Source of the DNA: Pochonia chlamydosporia 170
Taxonomy: Eukaryota > Ascomycota > Sordariomycetes > Hypocreales > Clavicipitaceae
Length of the DNA: 64,000 nucleotides
Direction of reading: 5' to 3'
Assembly (NCBI RefSeq): GCF_001653235.2
Contig: NC_035796.1
Span: 868,001-932,000, forward strand
A model generated the notes under the pieces. That model saw nothing but the letters and a program-made list of their open reading frames with translations. It had not been told where the DNA came from and did no database searches. Of the stretch, positions 22,178-32,877 are shown one piece after another. The first letter of the stretch is position 1. Every line of letters begins with the position of its first letter. The translations under genes and the position numbers were made by a program.

Positions 22178-24107
22178 TTAAGCCATGCCTCCGCCAGTCA
22201 TGTTCTCCTGCTTGAGCTTCGACCAGCGAGTGAAGCATCCGATGAGAGTGGCAACTCCAGTGGCAGCAATACACATGGCGAACACGACCTTGAGGCCAGA
22301 CATGTAGCCTTCAATGACGAGGGGCTGCTGATCAGCAGGGAATGCGTGTCGAATCTCGGTGGCGCCGGTCAGGACAAGAGTGCCCAGGTCGACTTGAGGT
22401 GCGTTCTTGAGCACATGGCCGACCATCTGATTGATGAAAGCAGCCTGACTACCAGAGACGAGATAAGCACCACCGATGCTTTGGAAGACTGAGAAGAATC
22501 ATGGTTAGCAAAAATTGAAAGACTGCCGAAAAGGTAAGTTGGAGACATAACGTACAGAGCAGCATGCCAGTGGCGGAAGCAAGGTCCTCAGGGGGAACTG
22601 AGCCCTGGACAGCAATCATGGGAATCTGGAACGCAGTTCCCCAGCCAAGTCCAGCAACAATCTGGTATCCAATCCACTCACCAGTGGAAGAGTCGACATC
22701 GAGCATGTACAAAAGACCAGCGCCGATGGTGGCAACAACACCTCCACCAAGGAGCATGGGCTGGTATCGACCGGTGATGGAAACATAAGTGCCACTCAAA
22801 ATGGTGGAAATGGTAACAGCAATGATGAAGGGAAGGTTGCGAACACCGCTCATAGTCGGGTTCGTTCCATGGACAGACTGGAAGTAAATAGGAATGTAGT
22901 AGATGGCGGCGAAGAAACCACCAGCGAAGATGAAGGCAAAGGCGCTCATGACCCAGTTGGTGCGCTCCCTAGCCAGTCTGGGAGGAACCATGGATCGCTC
23001 ACCCTGGAAGTACTGAAGAGCAGCCCAGGCGGCGGTGATGGCGACGAAACCAACAAGAAGACCAATAACGACGGAAGAGTTCCAGGCGTGAGCGACACCA
23101 CCGTACTGAACGGCAAGGATGTAGGTAACAGTGGCGCCCATCATCAGAACAATACCGAGAGGATCCATCTGGAGGAACTTTTCCAGAAGGGGCGCCTTGA
23201 CAGGCACGGCATTCTTGGGAGTCTGGAAGAAGATCAAGATGACGAGAGCGGAAAGACCTCCAATAGGGAGATTGATGTAGAAACACCATCGCCAGCTGAC
23301 ATTATCGGTAAAAGCACCACCCAGGAGGGGTCCAATCACACTAGCAAATCCGTAGGAAGCACCGAGGATACCAGTGAAAGCAGGTCGCTTCTTGGGAGGA
23401 GCAGAAAAGGCAATAATAGTGTAAGCGCCGGCACCGAGACCAGCAGCACCAACACCGGCGATGGCACGTCCGGTAATCAGGGCTTCGGCGTTGGGAGCAG
23501 CTCCGCAAATGACGGATCCGAGCTCAAAGATGAAGATGGCGATGAGGAAGGATGTCTTGAGTGGAAAGTATTTGTAAACCTTACCCCCTGTGCGTTGCGA
23601 ATTAGAATCCATACGGATTAGGTAGGAGAATGAAGGGAACACTCACAAGTCGACTGCATAGCTCCGACAGTCATGAAGAAGGCGGCACCATACCAACCAA
23701 CTTTATCGAGACCCTTGAACTCGTCGGTGATTTTGGGAATGGCAGTGGCCACAATGGTCTAGAGTGAAGGTGTTAGCGATGCTATCAATGGGGGTGTGGA
23801 AGGGGGGGGGGGGGGGTTAGTCGTCAAGGCTTACCATATCAAGTGACAGCAAGAAGATGCTCATGACGAGAGCAACAACGATGAAGAACATCTTGATACC
23901 AGACGGATATTCGGTATCATCGGGCACATCGGTGGCTGCATTGGAAGAGACGTCGTCTTGCTTCTCCTGCTTGTCTTGTTGTTTTTCGTCATCTCCTCCA
24001 CTCAAGTAGGCCGCCTTTTCGGACAGTTGGTCACCGGCGATGGTAGATGCGGAAGAAACGGTACGGTCCGAGTCCTTTGGGACTTCTAGACCCGTTGTGG
24101 GAGCCAT
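22178..24107 (-). CDS. DHA2-family (14-TM) MFS drug/toxin efflux transporter
   Basis: Minus-strand exons 24107-23835, 23758-23647, 23587-22556 and 22488-22178 encode 575 aa with consistent phases and GT-AG introns of 76, 59 and 67 bp. A hydrophilic, acidic N-terminus of about 65 residues precedes TM1. The DHA2 hallmark [14 protein letters not shown] closes TM1. Motif A-like residues follow, then motif C in the GxxxGPxxGG form ([10 protein letters not shown]), followed by [13 protein letters not shown], typical of fungal toxin and multidrug exporters of the plasma membrane driven by proton antiport. About 14 hydrophobic segments can be counted. No biosynthetic core gene lies nearby, so a general detoxification role is more likely than a dedicated cluster role. 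It is divergent from the aldehyde dehydrogenase across 3.1 kb. Confidence 0.92.
23802..23816. repeat. G15 homopolymer inside an MFS intron
   Basis: Fifteen G bases on the plus strand, hence C15 on the coding strand, within the 76-bp first intron of the MFS gene. The run makes up about a fifth of that intron. Length polymorphism or sequencing error is likely. Confidence 0.95.
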
Positions 24108-25563
24108 TTCGGTGGCTCTTTGTATTATTGTAGTTGATTGTGTAGTGATATGTGGGTGCACAGCCGAGATGGTGTTAAGGTGAGATATAAGTTGTGGATG
24201 TATATGGGAACGGATGATTCGATTAGTGAAGGAAGATATTAGATGTAAATATCTTTCTAGAAAAGAGTCCCTGAGGTACTGTTTATTGATGGTGATGATG
24301 ATGGAATATTGAACAATTGGCCGGGTGGCACAGGCATACATATAGGCACAAGCAAAGGATGCCCACTCACGACAAAACCAGCAACACCAACAAGTACCTC
24401 ACCACACCATAATCATAACTGCCAAAACAGCATAGTCAACAGTCAACAAGCCCGAGTGACACATTGATAATCAGAGCCCAGATCCGCACAGATCCAACAG
24501 CCACGCGGAGTTTGCGACCCGGGACGACCCCGAAACCAAGGAGTGTGCATCTCTCACTGTCATGGGCGACGCAACAAAAACGGGCAGCATCATCGGCGGC
24601 GACGGCGTGAGCCATAACGAGTGTTGCAGGTGTGGTGGATAACGCCATTACACGTTGGGCACGATTATTACTGTGTAGGGGGACCATGGAACCAAACTCA
24701 ACTCGACCAAACTCAACCGATACCCAAAACAGCCCCTGCTGGCTCCATGTCCATGTCGGAGTGGTAGTTTATTTCCGGAGACTTTTGAAGCGCACCCTCA
24801 AGAACCCGCCAAGTCCGCAGGGCTGATGTTGTAAGCACCAGACAAGTCCATCGTCCATTACGGTGGATTTGCGACAGGGGGATCAAACAGAAAGTCATGA
24901 ACGACTAGACCTGGGCGACATTTGACCCACACGGCCTTGGGAAAATTGGAAATCTGGTAACTAATTCATGGTTTGGCGGAGAAGAGAGGGACGAGAAAAA
25001 CAAGCAAGTCCGCCAAGACGGGCAAATAGATGACAAAGGCGGAGCTTGAGCTCCATTACTTGACATCAGCAGTTTGTTGTCACTTAGGCCATATGTTGCT
25101 AGGTGGCCTTTGGCGCAACGTTCTTCTGTTTTTGGGAAGTATGGCTCATATTGAATTTGCCAGTCTGAGTTGAGTTGGTGAGCCTCAATATGGCTCATAA
25201 TGACTTTCCGGGCCAAAAAGAGTACACGACGATGGCAAAAGTGGGGCTGCAGTCATGACGGAAACACAAGAAAAACATAACGCACAGTCTTGACCACGGC
25301 AACATGGCATAACGCCGACTTTGGTGCATCACGCTATTATCGTCGGTAGTCGGAAGCACATCCACCGGTAGATTTCGCAAACTGCACGAGCTTAATTTGC
25401 AAGACCCTGCAGAGTTGTCACGTTGTCGCAGTCACACAGCATTGATCAAACATGGAATGACCAGACGCTTGACGGAGTTGTCGTCCCAACGTACCAAGTA
25501 CACTCTCACGATCCAAGATTCATGAGTCACTGGGTTGCTGACAAGACCCGATTGTTTGTGCAC

Positions 25564-25589
<26 letters not shown>
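25564..25589. repeat. T26 homopolymer
   Basis: Twenty-six consecutive T bases in intergenic DNA, followed by AAAGAAAAA. It could exclude nucleosomes, or be the poly(A) tail trace of an old retroposed element on the minus strand. No element body is recognisable beside it. Confidence 0.95.
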
Positions 25590-25594
<5 letters not shown>

Positions 25595-25958
25595 AAAACA
25601 CATCAAATTTTGCCAGTTGATTTTACCGGACTTGTCTCCGTGCAAGTGTCAGTTGATCAGTACTTGTGTGGGAAATGGGTGATGGCCGTGCCAATCTTCA
25701 AATGCACGTCCCGGTATTTGCGGACTTAACAGCTTATCAGCCTTTTCACGTTGACGATGAGACGTGGCCAGCCAGCAGCACTGTCAGTTGCTCAATCAGG
25801 CTGAAACGTCAATCCTGCGGACGTCGGATTGGGCCACGCCAGCACGAGTTCGGACATATTCGCATCAATTGTACCGACAATCTGGATGGAAGTTCTGTTG
25901 GTGCGAGACCGAATGTCGAGAATCAAGATGGCGCCTTCTGTCGAGGTGACTGAGTGAC

Positions 25959-25981
25959 GAGTGAGTGAGTGAGTGAGTGAG
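25959..25981. repeat. GAGT tetranucleotide microsatellite
   Basis: About 5.75 perfect copies of GAGT in non-coding DNA. Confidence 0.95.
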
Positions 25982-27237
25982 CCAGGCACTCGAGCTGATT
26001 GGACGACAGGCTTGCTTCTAGCGCCTTTGCTCGGTAAGCACCGCCGCAATTTATCTTTACAGGGCGCGGATCGGATTCTGCCAGAGCTGGTCAATTTGAT
26101 TTGTTTGGCGGACTGGCGGAGTTTGCGTCATCCGCTCCAGTCAACTTGACTTCAAGGTTGACATTTGATTGAACTCAACTCTTACCAAATGAGGACCACA
26201 AGGAGTTGCATTTCTTCAATGTTCATCTGCAACCACACACGATTGTTTACCTAATACGCATCTGGTGAAATTTGCAGTCACAGCTGCAATCCTTCATCTT
26301 TTACGCATCCGGTTAAATTTTGCAAGTCAAGAGGCCGCCTGTCTCGTGTTCGTAACAATGAATGCCAACCAACCATACACTTGCCTCTTCGACTCTTCGT
26401 GTTCGTCAACTATGTCTAGTATTCGATCATCTGTTCGTCATATAATAGACCGAAATCTTCACCACAGCCAACAACACGCCCTAATCGGTGTCGGACACTT
26501 TCTTGATACCGCATATTCTGCCAAAATCGAAGCTTGGAACATTCAGTCATCACCCATGAAGCACTCCCTTGCGCAACACACCCACTCGGCAACTTCCGCA
26601 CGCACTACTGCTGACAACGAGTGGATGTGAGTCTCCACGGAGTGAGATTGTAAGAGTGTGTGAGCAAGTTTGCTTCCAGTACTTCCGGTGGCTTGCGAAT
26701 ACGACTTTCAACATACCTGCGACTGTCGCATGGCATCTGGCTTTGATTTTACCAGACATTGAATAACGTCTAGTATCATTGAGTTTTGAATGTGTTTCTG
26801 AATATTTTCGACCTTTTCGAATTATCTCAGACCATACTCCCCCATCCATGCTAACCCTCAACTGATCAGGTCCGGATTTCGGCTCCGTCGGCCGCCGTTC
26901 CACATCACAGCATGCGGCCCGCGGCCGACGACACAGTTTACCCCAGGTTTGGTGTTGGCCATTGCCATTGAATAGAACTCAACTTGAATACAACTTCAAT
27001 TATCTAGTGCTACGTCGCATGTCATCAATCTCCATACACTTCCACCTCACTGTGTACTTGTCAATTGAACATCAATCATCTCAAGTCTCCAATCTTAGTC
27101 GTACAAAACTGGACCATCTCGACTCTCGAGACTCACGTTGCCCCGCCCCCTCCTCCGGTCCGGTCCGTGATATCTCCAACCTCACTCACCACAACCTTTC
27201 AAACTCTTGGGCCATCACGCCTGTCACTTCAGAAACA

Positions 27238-28953
27238 ATGAGTGCACCGTCCATCGAACTGACCGCTCCAAACGGAGTAAAATACTCCCAGCCCACCGGT
27301 CTTTTCATCAACAATGAGTTTGTATACTCAAAGTCCGGACAGACCATCACATCTATCGACCCCGCGTACGTACAGGCCCATCATATACCGCGACTTGACT
27401 GTTCTCTCAGTCAATTTCAGCTTACGGTTCTAGAAGCATCACAACTGACTTACACTCATATATCACAGAACTGAAAAGGATATTGCCACTGTGCAAGCCG
27501 CAGGGCCAGAAGACGTAGATGCTGCCGTCAAGGCTGCCCATGCCGCCTTGAAGCACCCCTCATGGAAACAGATGCCCGTATCTGACAGGGGCAAACTGAT
27601 GAGCCGTCTGGCTGATCGTCTGGAAGAACAAAAAGAAATCTTTGCCACCATTGATGCCTGGGATAATGGCGAGTTTACACCCCCGTTCCCAAAACTCAAG
27701 CTTCAACCATACCACACACACCCCCTGTGACAAACACATATTCAAGTAATAAAGACCATCTACTAACACCACGCGCAGGCAAAACCTACGCTGAAGCCCT
27801 CGGCGTCGACCTCGAAGAAACCATAGGCACCTTTCGCTACTACTCCGGCTGGGCGGACAAGATCTCCGGCCAAACCATCTCCACGACTCACCAAAAGTTT
27901 GCCTACACGCTCCGCCAGCCCATCGGTGTCGTCGGCCAAATCATCCCCTGGAACTATCCCCTCTCCATGGCCTCCTGGAAACTCGGGCCAGCGCTCGCCT
28001 GCGGAAACACAGTCGTCATAAAGGCAGCCGAACAAACTCCCCTCAGCATCCTGGTGCTCGCCCAACTAATCAAGGAAGTTGGCTTCCCACCAGGCGTTGT
28101 CAACGTCGTCAATGGATATGGAAAGGACGGAGGTGCCGCATTGGTTGAGCACCCTCTCGTAGATAAAGTTGCCTTCACGGGCTCTACCGCCACAGCCAGG
28201 CACATCATGAGAATGGCATCCGCTACGCTCAAGAACATTACTCTCGAGACGGGAGGAAAGTCTCCGCTGCTCGTATTCGCAGACAGCGACTTAGAACAGG
28301 CTGTCAAGTGGTCACATCTGGGAATCATGTCCAACCAAGGCCAGATATGTACCGCCACGTCGCGCATCCTCGTCGAGGACAGCATCTACGACAAATTCGT
28401 CGACCAGTTCGTCCAGCAGACCAAGACGGTCAGCAAGGTCGGCGACCAGTGGAGCGAGGATACCTACCAAGGCCCGCAGGTCTCCAAGGTGCAGTACGAG
28501 CGAGTCCTCGAGTATGTCGAAGCCGGCAAGGCTGAGGGCGCGAGACTCATGTCTGGCGGGAAACCGCTCGACGTCAACACCAAGGGATTCTTTGTCGAAC
28601 CCACCATCTTTACTGAAGTCAAGGACAGCATGCGCATCTATCGGGAGGAGATTTTTGGCCCAGTCGTGGTCATCAGCCGGTTTACTTCGGAAGAGGACGC
28701 CATTGCTCGCGCCAACGACTCTACGTATGGTCTTGGAGCGGCCGTCTTCACCAAGGATCTCGAGCGGGCGCATCGCGTGGCATCAGAAATTGAGGCTGGC
28801 ATGGTCTGGGTAAATAGCAGTAATGACGGCGATCCCAAGATTCCCTTTGGCGGTGTCAAGCAGAGCGGTATTGGGAGAGAGCTGGGTGAAGCTGGTCTCG
28901 AGGCGTATAGCCAGGTCAAGGCCGTTCATATAAACATGGGCAACCGTCTTTAA
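27238..28953 (+). CDS. NAD(P)-dependent aldehyde dehydrogenase
   Basis: Exons 27238-27365, 27469-27668 and 27779-28953 give 500 aa, the standard ALDH length. Oxidises aldehydes to acids. Visible motifs are IIPWNYPLSM, the cofactor-loop region FTGS, LETGGKSPL with the general base Glu266, GQICTA with the nucleophile Cys300, and EIFGPVV and PFGGVKQSG near the C-terminus. Family membership is close to ALDH1/2-type cytosolic enzymes; the substrate is not determined. Intron 1 is GT-AG (103 bp). Intron 2 (27669-27778) appears to begin with GC rather than GT: GATAATG then GCGAGT, ending CGCAG, and it restores the conserved DNGKTYAEAL block. No GT donor nearby keeps both frame and motif. There is no peroxisomal signal (the protein ends GNRL). 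Confidence 0.92.
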
Positions 28954-29281
28954 GCAGGCACTTTGACTCCCTTTCTGTAGCCCAAAAATGACAAATAGAG
29001 TTTCCAATAAGTGCTCCCGCCTAAGTACCACTGAAACAATTTATTGGATCCTGTGCAGATTGAGGCCGCCTCCTAAGCCTCCGACCCACGTCACGAGTGC
29101 CAAAAGCCACAAGCCAAGACGCTTCCATTTGGACAAGCTTGGCGAAGATGAGCGTATTGTACGCCATAGCGATAGCGACCCTATCTACACTGACCTCGGT
29201 AGTATATTAGCTCGCCGAGTCGCTCCAAACCGCCCCCGTAGCTCCACCCCAGCATCGCGTCTCAATTGAGGCGAACAAACT
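28954..29281. other. Intergenic spacer between ALDH and hypothetical gene
   Basis: 328 bp separating two genes on the same strand. It holds the ALDH 3' UTR and the promoter or leader of the next gene. A 93-codon frame from an ATG at 28988 ends 13 bp before the next start; it is read here as leader sequence or chance. Confidence 0.55.
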
Positions 29282-29944
29282 ATGGACATTGAACCGCCGT
29301 CATACAGCGAAGTAACCAACGATGAGGAATACCTTCTCCCCTCGACAACGCTCCAAATAAGCGGCCATGTAATCTACTCTGACAAAGCTCCCACCGAGCC
29401 GCTCTACGAGCTATCCCACGAGCCTATCCACCTCCGTGACACAACGAGAAGCATGACCGTGAAGAGACTCGACACCACAATCAAGTCATCTCCCGCCTCA
29501 GACGGGCGTCCCTCGCACGCCGTCACACAAAAGCGTCACATATATGACCTGAAGCATCCGGGTATTCTAACTGGACCGGTATTCCTGTACAACGCCGAGG
29601 CGGTCTCGCGACACAGCCTTGGCACATTTGGGATGAGTACATATCGGCCTCGATTGTTCTCGTCAGCACATGGATTCCGAGTACATCGGGCCGTGAAACG
29701 TCTAGATAATCAGCTGGTGGCACGGGGGCTGCTCTTTTCAGCTGTCTCGACAAAAACGAGTGCCGTGAGGTACGAATGGTCAGATGGGAAAGGGGAGATT
29801 CTGGCCCGCGAACTGAATACCTCGTATGGGTGTAAGTTGTTCATCACAAAGGAAATGACGGTAAAGAAGAGGGATGCCCTTGTGGCTGCGTGGGTGCTGA
29901 GGATGTGGTGGGAAATTGCTGGCAGCGGGGATTATGAATTATGA
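29282..29944 (+). CDS. Conserved fungal hypothetical protein with N-terminal PPSY
   Basis: Single-exon gene of 220 aa starting MDIEPPSYSEV. I do not recognise a named domain, but the layout matches a family of fungal hypotheticals: a PY-type PPSY motif near the start, then a beta-rich middle with YELSH and DLKHP blocks, and a C-terminal helix with DALVAAWVLRMWWE. PPSY motifs can recruit Rsp5/Nedd4 WW domains in adaptors, but that function is only a possibility here. There is no signal peptide or clear transmembrane segment. It converges with the Asa1-like gene, 102 bp from stop to stop. Confidence 0.75.
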   Translation: MDIEPPSYSEVTNDEEYLLPSTTLQISGHVIYSDKAPTEPLYELSHEPIHLRDTTRSMTVKRLDTTIKSSPASDGRPSHAVTQKRHIYDLKHPGILTGPVFLYNAEAVSRHSLGTFGMSTYRPRLFSSAHGFRVHRAVKRLDNQLVARGLLFSAVSTKTSAVRYEWSDGKGEILARELNTSYGCKLFITKEMTVKKRDALVAAWVLRMWWEIAGSGDYEL

Positions 29945-30046
29945 CATTTTGTGTATTATACAGTATATAGTTGATGTAATCTGTGAAACGGTCTTGCTCT
30001 CATGCTCCCTTTTCTCAAGCGGACAGTAGTGCGCTGTGTCCAGATT

Positions 30047-31494
30047 TCAGTACATGTCCCACAGACTCACTTTGCCGTCCTTGGCGCCTGCAGCAATCCA
30101 ATGAGCTGCTTTGACGCGATGAACTCGTCTGTCTCGGACAGACATTCGACTCAGGTCAACTGCGTTTTCACTTTGTTGTTCTTCAGAGTCGTCTTGAGTT
30201 TCTGCATGTGTCTCGTCGGTTTGTCGAGGTGGTGGTCCAACATCTGAGAAGGAGACTGCATATGCACCGTCTTTATGCCACTTCAGTACAGCGAGTTCTT
30301 TGAGGGTCTTGCAGGAGTACAATCGGATCTTGGAGTCCCATCCAGCAGTTGCAAAGATTGTTCCGTCGGACCGGACCTCGAGGCTCTGTTGTCCGGAATG
30401 TTTGGTATTGGTTACTTTTCGTGGATGCTTCCACTCTTCCAAGATGGTTTCTTGACCTTGTCTCCTCTTGGGGCCGTCCTCTTTCAAAGCATCGGAAAGA
30501 AGGGAATTGCCCGGCTTGGGTATGTCGTCAATTTCCTCAATAACACGCTCTTTTGGGTTGAATGGCTTGGCTATCTCTTGCGGGGCTGTCGGAATGGGGT
30601 GTTTCGCAATGATAGCGTCTGCTCCTGATGTGAAGAAGCACTTCAGGTCTGGTCGAGGATCGAGGGATAGAATTGGCTGCGAATGGGCCTGTGTTTTATA
30701 TGTCAAGACCCAATCTCCCTCCAGTGTCAATTGGTGAACAGAAGTGTATCCATTTTCAAATGCAGCAATCAAAGTCAGGCGACTTTCGTGGTGCATCAAG
30801 GATAGGCTCATTGCCATGCCATTCTTTGCCCCCGGATTCACGGTGTGTATTCGCTTCTGTGAGGGCAGGGTATATATATCAACCTGTCAGGTTAGCGCCT
30901 GAGCTCATGGTGAAACGAAAGGGTGGCAGGACAAACGGCTTCAGATGCAAGGGTATTTGGCACAGCTATAAGAATTTCGGGGGAGTCTCCGAGAAAACGA
31001 GAGTACTGAGAGTGCCCTGATGAACATGCGGCGAATGAACAAAAGTTCATCGTGTTTACTTCCAGCAGATGAACGACCCAGGGCCGACGCCTGTCCACAT
31101 CTGGGCCGTCCAGAGGCAAGGCTGTGCTCAGGCTACATTCATCCTCTTGGGTGATTTTCCAAACAACCAGCTTGTGATCTCTACCATGACTTTTGCAATG
31201 TTAGCTAGCCGTAATCCCTCGCTCAAATGTATTTGCCCAAACTAGGGCTGCAGGGTCCCTGGTGGTTACATACGTTATGACTTTGTCATCCCCCCATCCT
31301 CGGATGCCCAAGATTGCATTCTCATGCGCACGCCAAACAGCTCTGGCTCTCATAATTGTAAGATCCCAGAGAACCACAAAGCCTTCCGAGTCTCCCGTCA
31401 CAAGCCGCTCATTCTGCCTGATGAAAGCAGCCGCATGGATGGCGGCCTTGTGTCCGCGAAGGATGAATTTTGGGGCCGGTGCAGGGTTGGCCAT
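30047..31494 (-). CDS. ASTRA-associated protein 1 (Asa1)-like WD40 protein
   Basis: Exons 31494-31274, 31189-30937 and 30883-30047 encode 436 aa; introns are 84 and 53 bp, GT-AG. WD repeats are visible at the N-terminus ([15 protein letters not shown], then [14 protein letters not shown]), after the first intron ([12 protein letters not shown]), and at the C-terminus ([30 protein letters not shown]). The gap between the first repeats and the C-terminal ones, with an inserted low-complexity acidic stretch ([12 protein letters not shown]), matches fungal Asa1 and animal GNB1L. Asa1 works with the ASTRA/TTT machinery in assembly of PIKK kinases such as TOR and Tra1. Start is the ATG before ANPAPAPK; an upstream GTG frame is not used. 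Confidence 0.87.
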
Positions 31495-32877
31495 TTTTTC
31501 AACCAGCACACACGCAGTCAGACCGACACCAACGTCGTGACTGCTAGGTCGTGATCATACTGGGCCTTCAGCGCATATCAAAATTGATAGTACTTGATCC
31601 TTAGCACCTGGGTTTGGATCTTCTGCAAAGTTTGGAAGAGGAAGGCGACGAGGCTCAAGTCGAGGCTCAACTGCATGGAGAAGGCGTCACGTGCGAGTTT
31701 CATCCACAACCTTTCCCAACTCTCGAGTCTCGACTTGACTCTCGACGTCGATCCGTTAGGAAACAAAAATTGGCCCATCGTAGGTAGGGGTACAGTTTTT
31801 ACAGTTTTTTCTTGGCACTGTGTATTATTAATCTCATTTTCTAGGCGTGAAAACAAATGGCCAGTGCCTTCGACGGTCTCGTTGCGAACTTACGGAGCCA
31901 ACACCGCAGAGCATCAGCGATTGCACATCTGACAATATTCACAAAGCTGGAAATGTTGGGCTTTAATGAGACAACTTACGCCAAGGTGTCACTATCATCG
32001 AAAGCCTCATAGAAAACCTGTGGCGAATGGTCATGCCCTGTTAGCGAAAAGCCTAGACCCATTGAGGTCGCCCACGTGTGTGACAAGAGTGTCAACGTGG
32101 CTCGGTGTAGGGGCATGCCAGGATGTATGGGGTTTGGAGAACCGAATACTGAACCTGTAATGTTCTTTGACTTCATTGAATAGTGGTAGATCTGAGACAT
32201 GCACCGGCCATGATGACGACGCAGTGAGACTTCTGGACAATATCAGATTTGCCCTTATGCATCCATGATATGCAAAAGGAATGACAAGATTGGACTCCTT
32301 AGTGTTACTGCACATTCATGCGTGCTGTTTTAGCCCGATCTAGTCTCTTTAGGTCGTGATATTGGCTGAAGCTGTGCTGCCTACCCCAGAAACGACAAGA
32401 GGAACATTGGGATGTCATGGCAGGGCCTCCAAATTGAGACACTTCGCTATGGGACGAATAATTGTCAATGTTTGGCGCATTTCAGGATATGCCAGGTTTT
32501 AAACACGAATAAGGTATGGCTGCAGGTATTAAGGATCTAGATACCTGTCAAGCTAAGAGAAGTGGCAGTATCGACAACGAGCCCGGGACCGATTTGCATT
32601 TGTATACCAATGACGGAACAAAATGCGCTCAGCCATATGTACGGGTTATGGTAGTACCATCTTGTTAAATTGCAATACCTGCAGGCGAAATCGAATCACG
32701 ATCATCGCGTGGGCGCCTTCGCACCCTGTTTATGGTGTGGTACTGGCGTAGCGGTCAAGTACACCTCCATGGTCTCGTTTGGTGTAGCATATGGATTCAA
32801 ATTTCATATCCATCATTATCCCACGTTCCAAACCGTTGAAATAACCCAAAGACGCCTATATCAACATCGGTCACGGA
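31495..32877. other. Divergent intergenic region, Asa1-like to Zn2Cys6 factor
   Basis: About 1.4 kb with promoters for both flanking genes. No gene, tRNA or clear repeat is seen. Confidence 0.6.

Larger units (their letters stand above)
24108..27237. other. Divergent intergenic region between MFS transporter and aldehyde dehydrogenase
   Basis: About 3.1 kb holding both promoters. It contains a T26 run at 25564-25589 and a GAGT tetranucleotide repeat at 25959-25981. Short reading frames, the longest about 120 codons from a GTG at 26265, resemble no family I know. Pyrimidine-rich sequence precedes the ALDH start. Confidence 0.6.

Noticed and set aside
22869..23621. Open frame of 250 codons on the plus strand opposite the MFS exon 3
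   Set aside because: It is the reverse complement of strongly hydrophobic coding sequence; its polar, Ser/Gly/Asp/Glu-rich composition is what complementing transmembrane codons gives, and the opposite strand has clear MFS motifs.
26265..26630. 121-codon frame with a hydrophobic start in the MFS-ALDH interval
   Set aside because: Starts with GTG, not ATG; the sequence lacks a proper signal peptide or cysteine pattern of a secreted effector.
28988..29269. 93-codon frame ending 13 bp before the hypothetical gene at 29282
   Set aside because: Not recognisable; it begins 35 bp after the ALDH stop and is most simply 3' UTR or leader. A spliced extension into the hypothetical gene was not supported.
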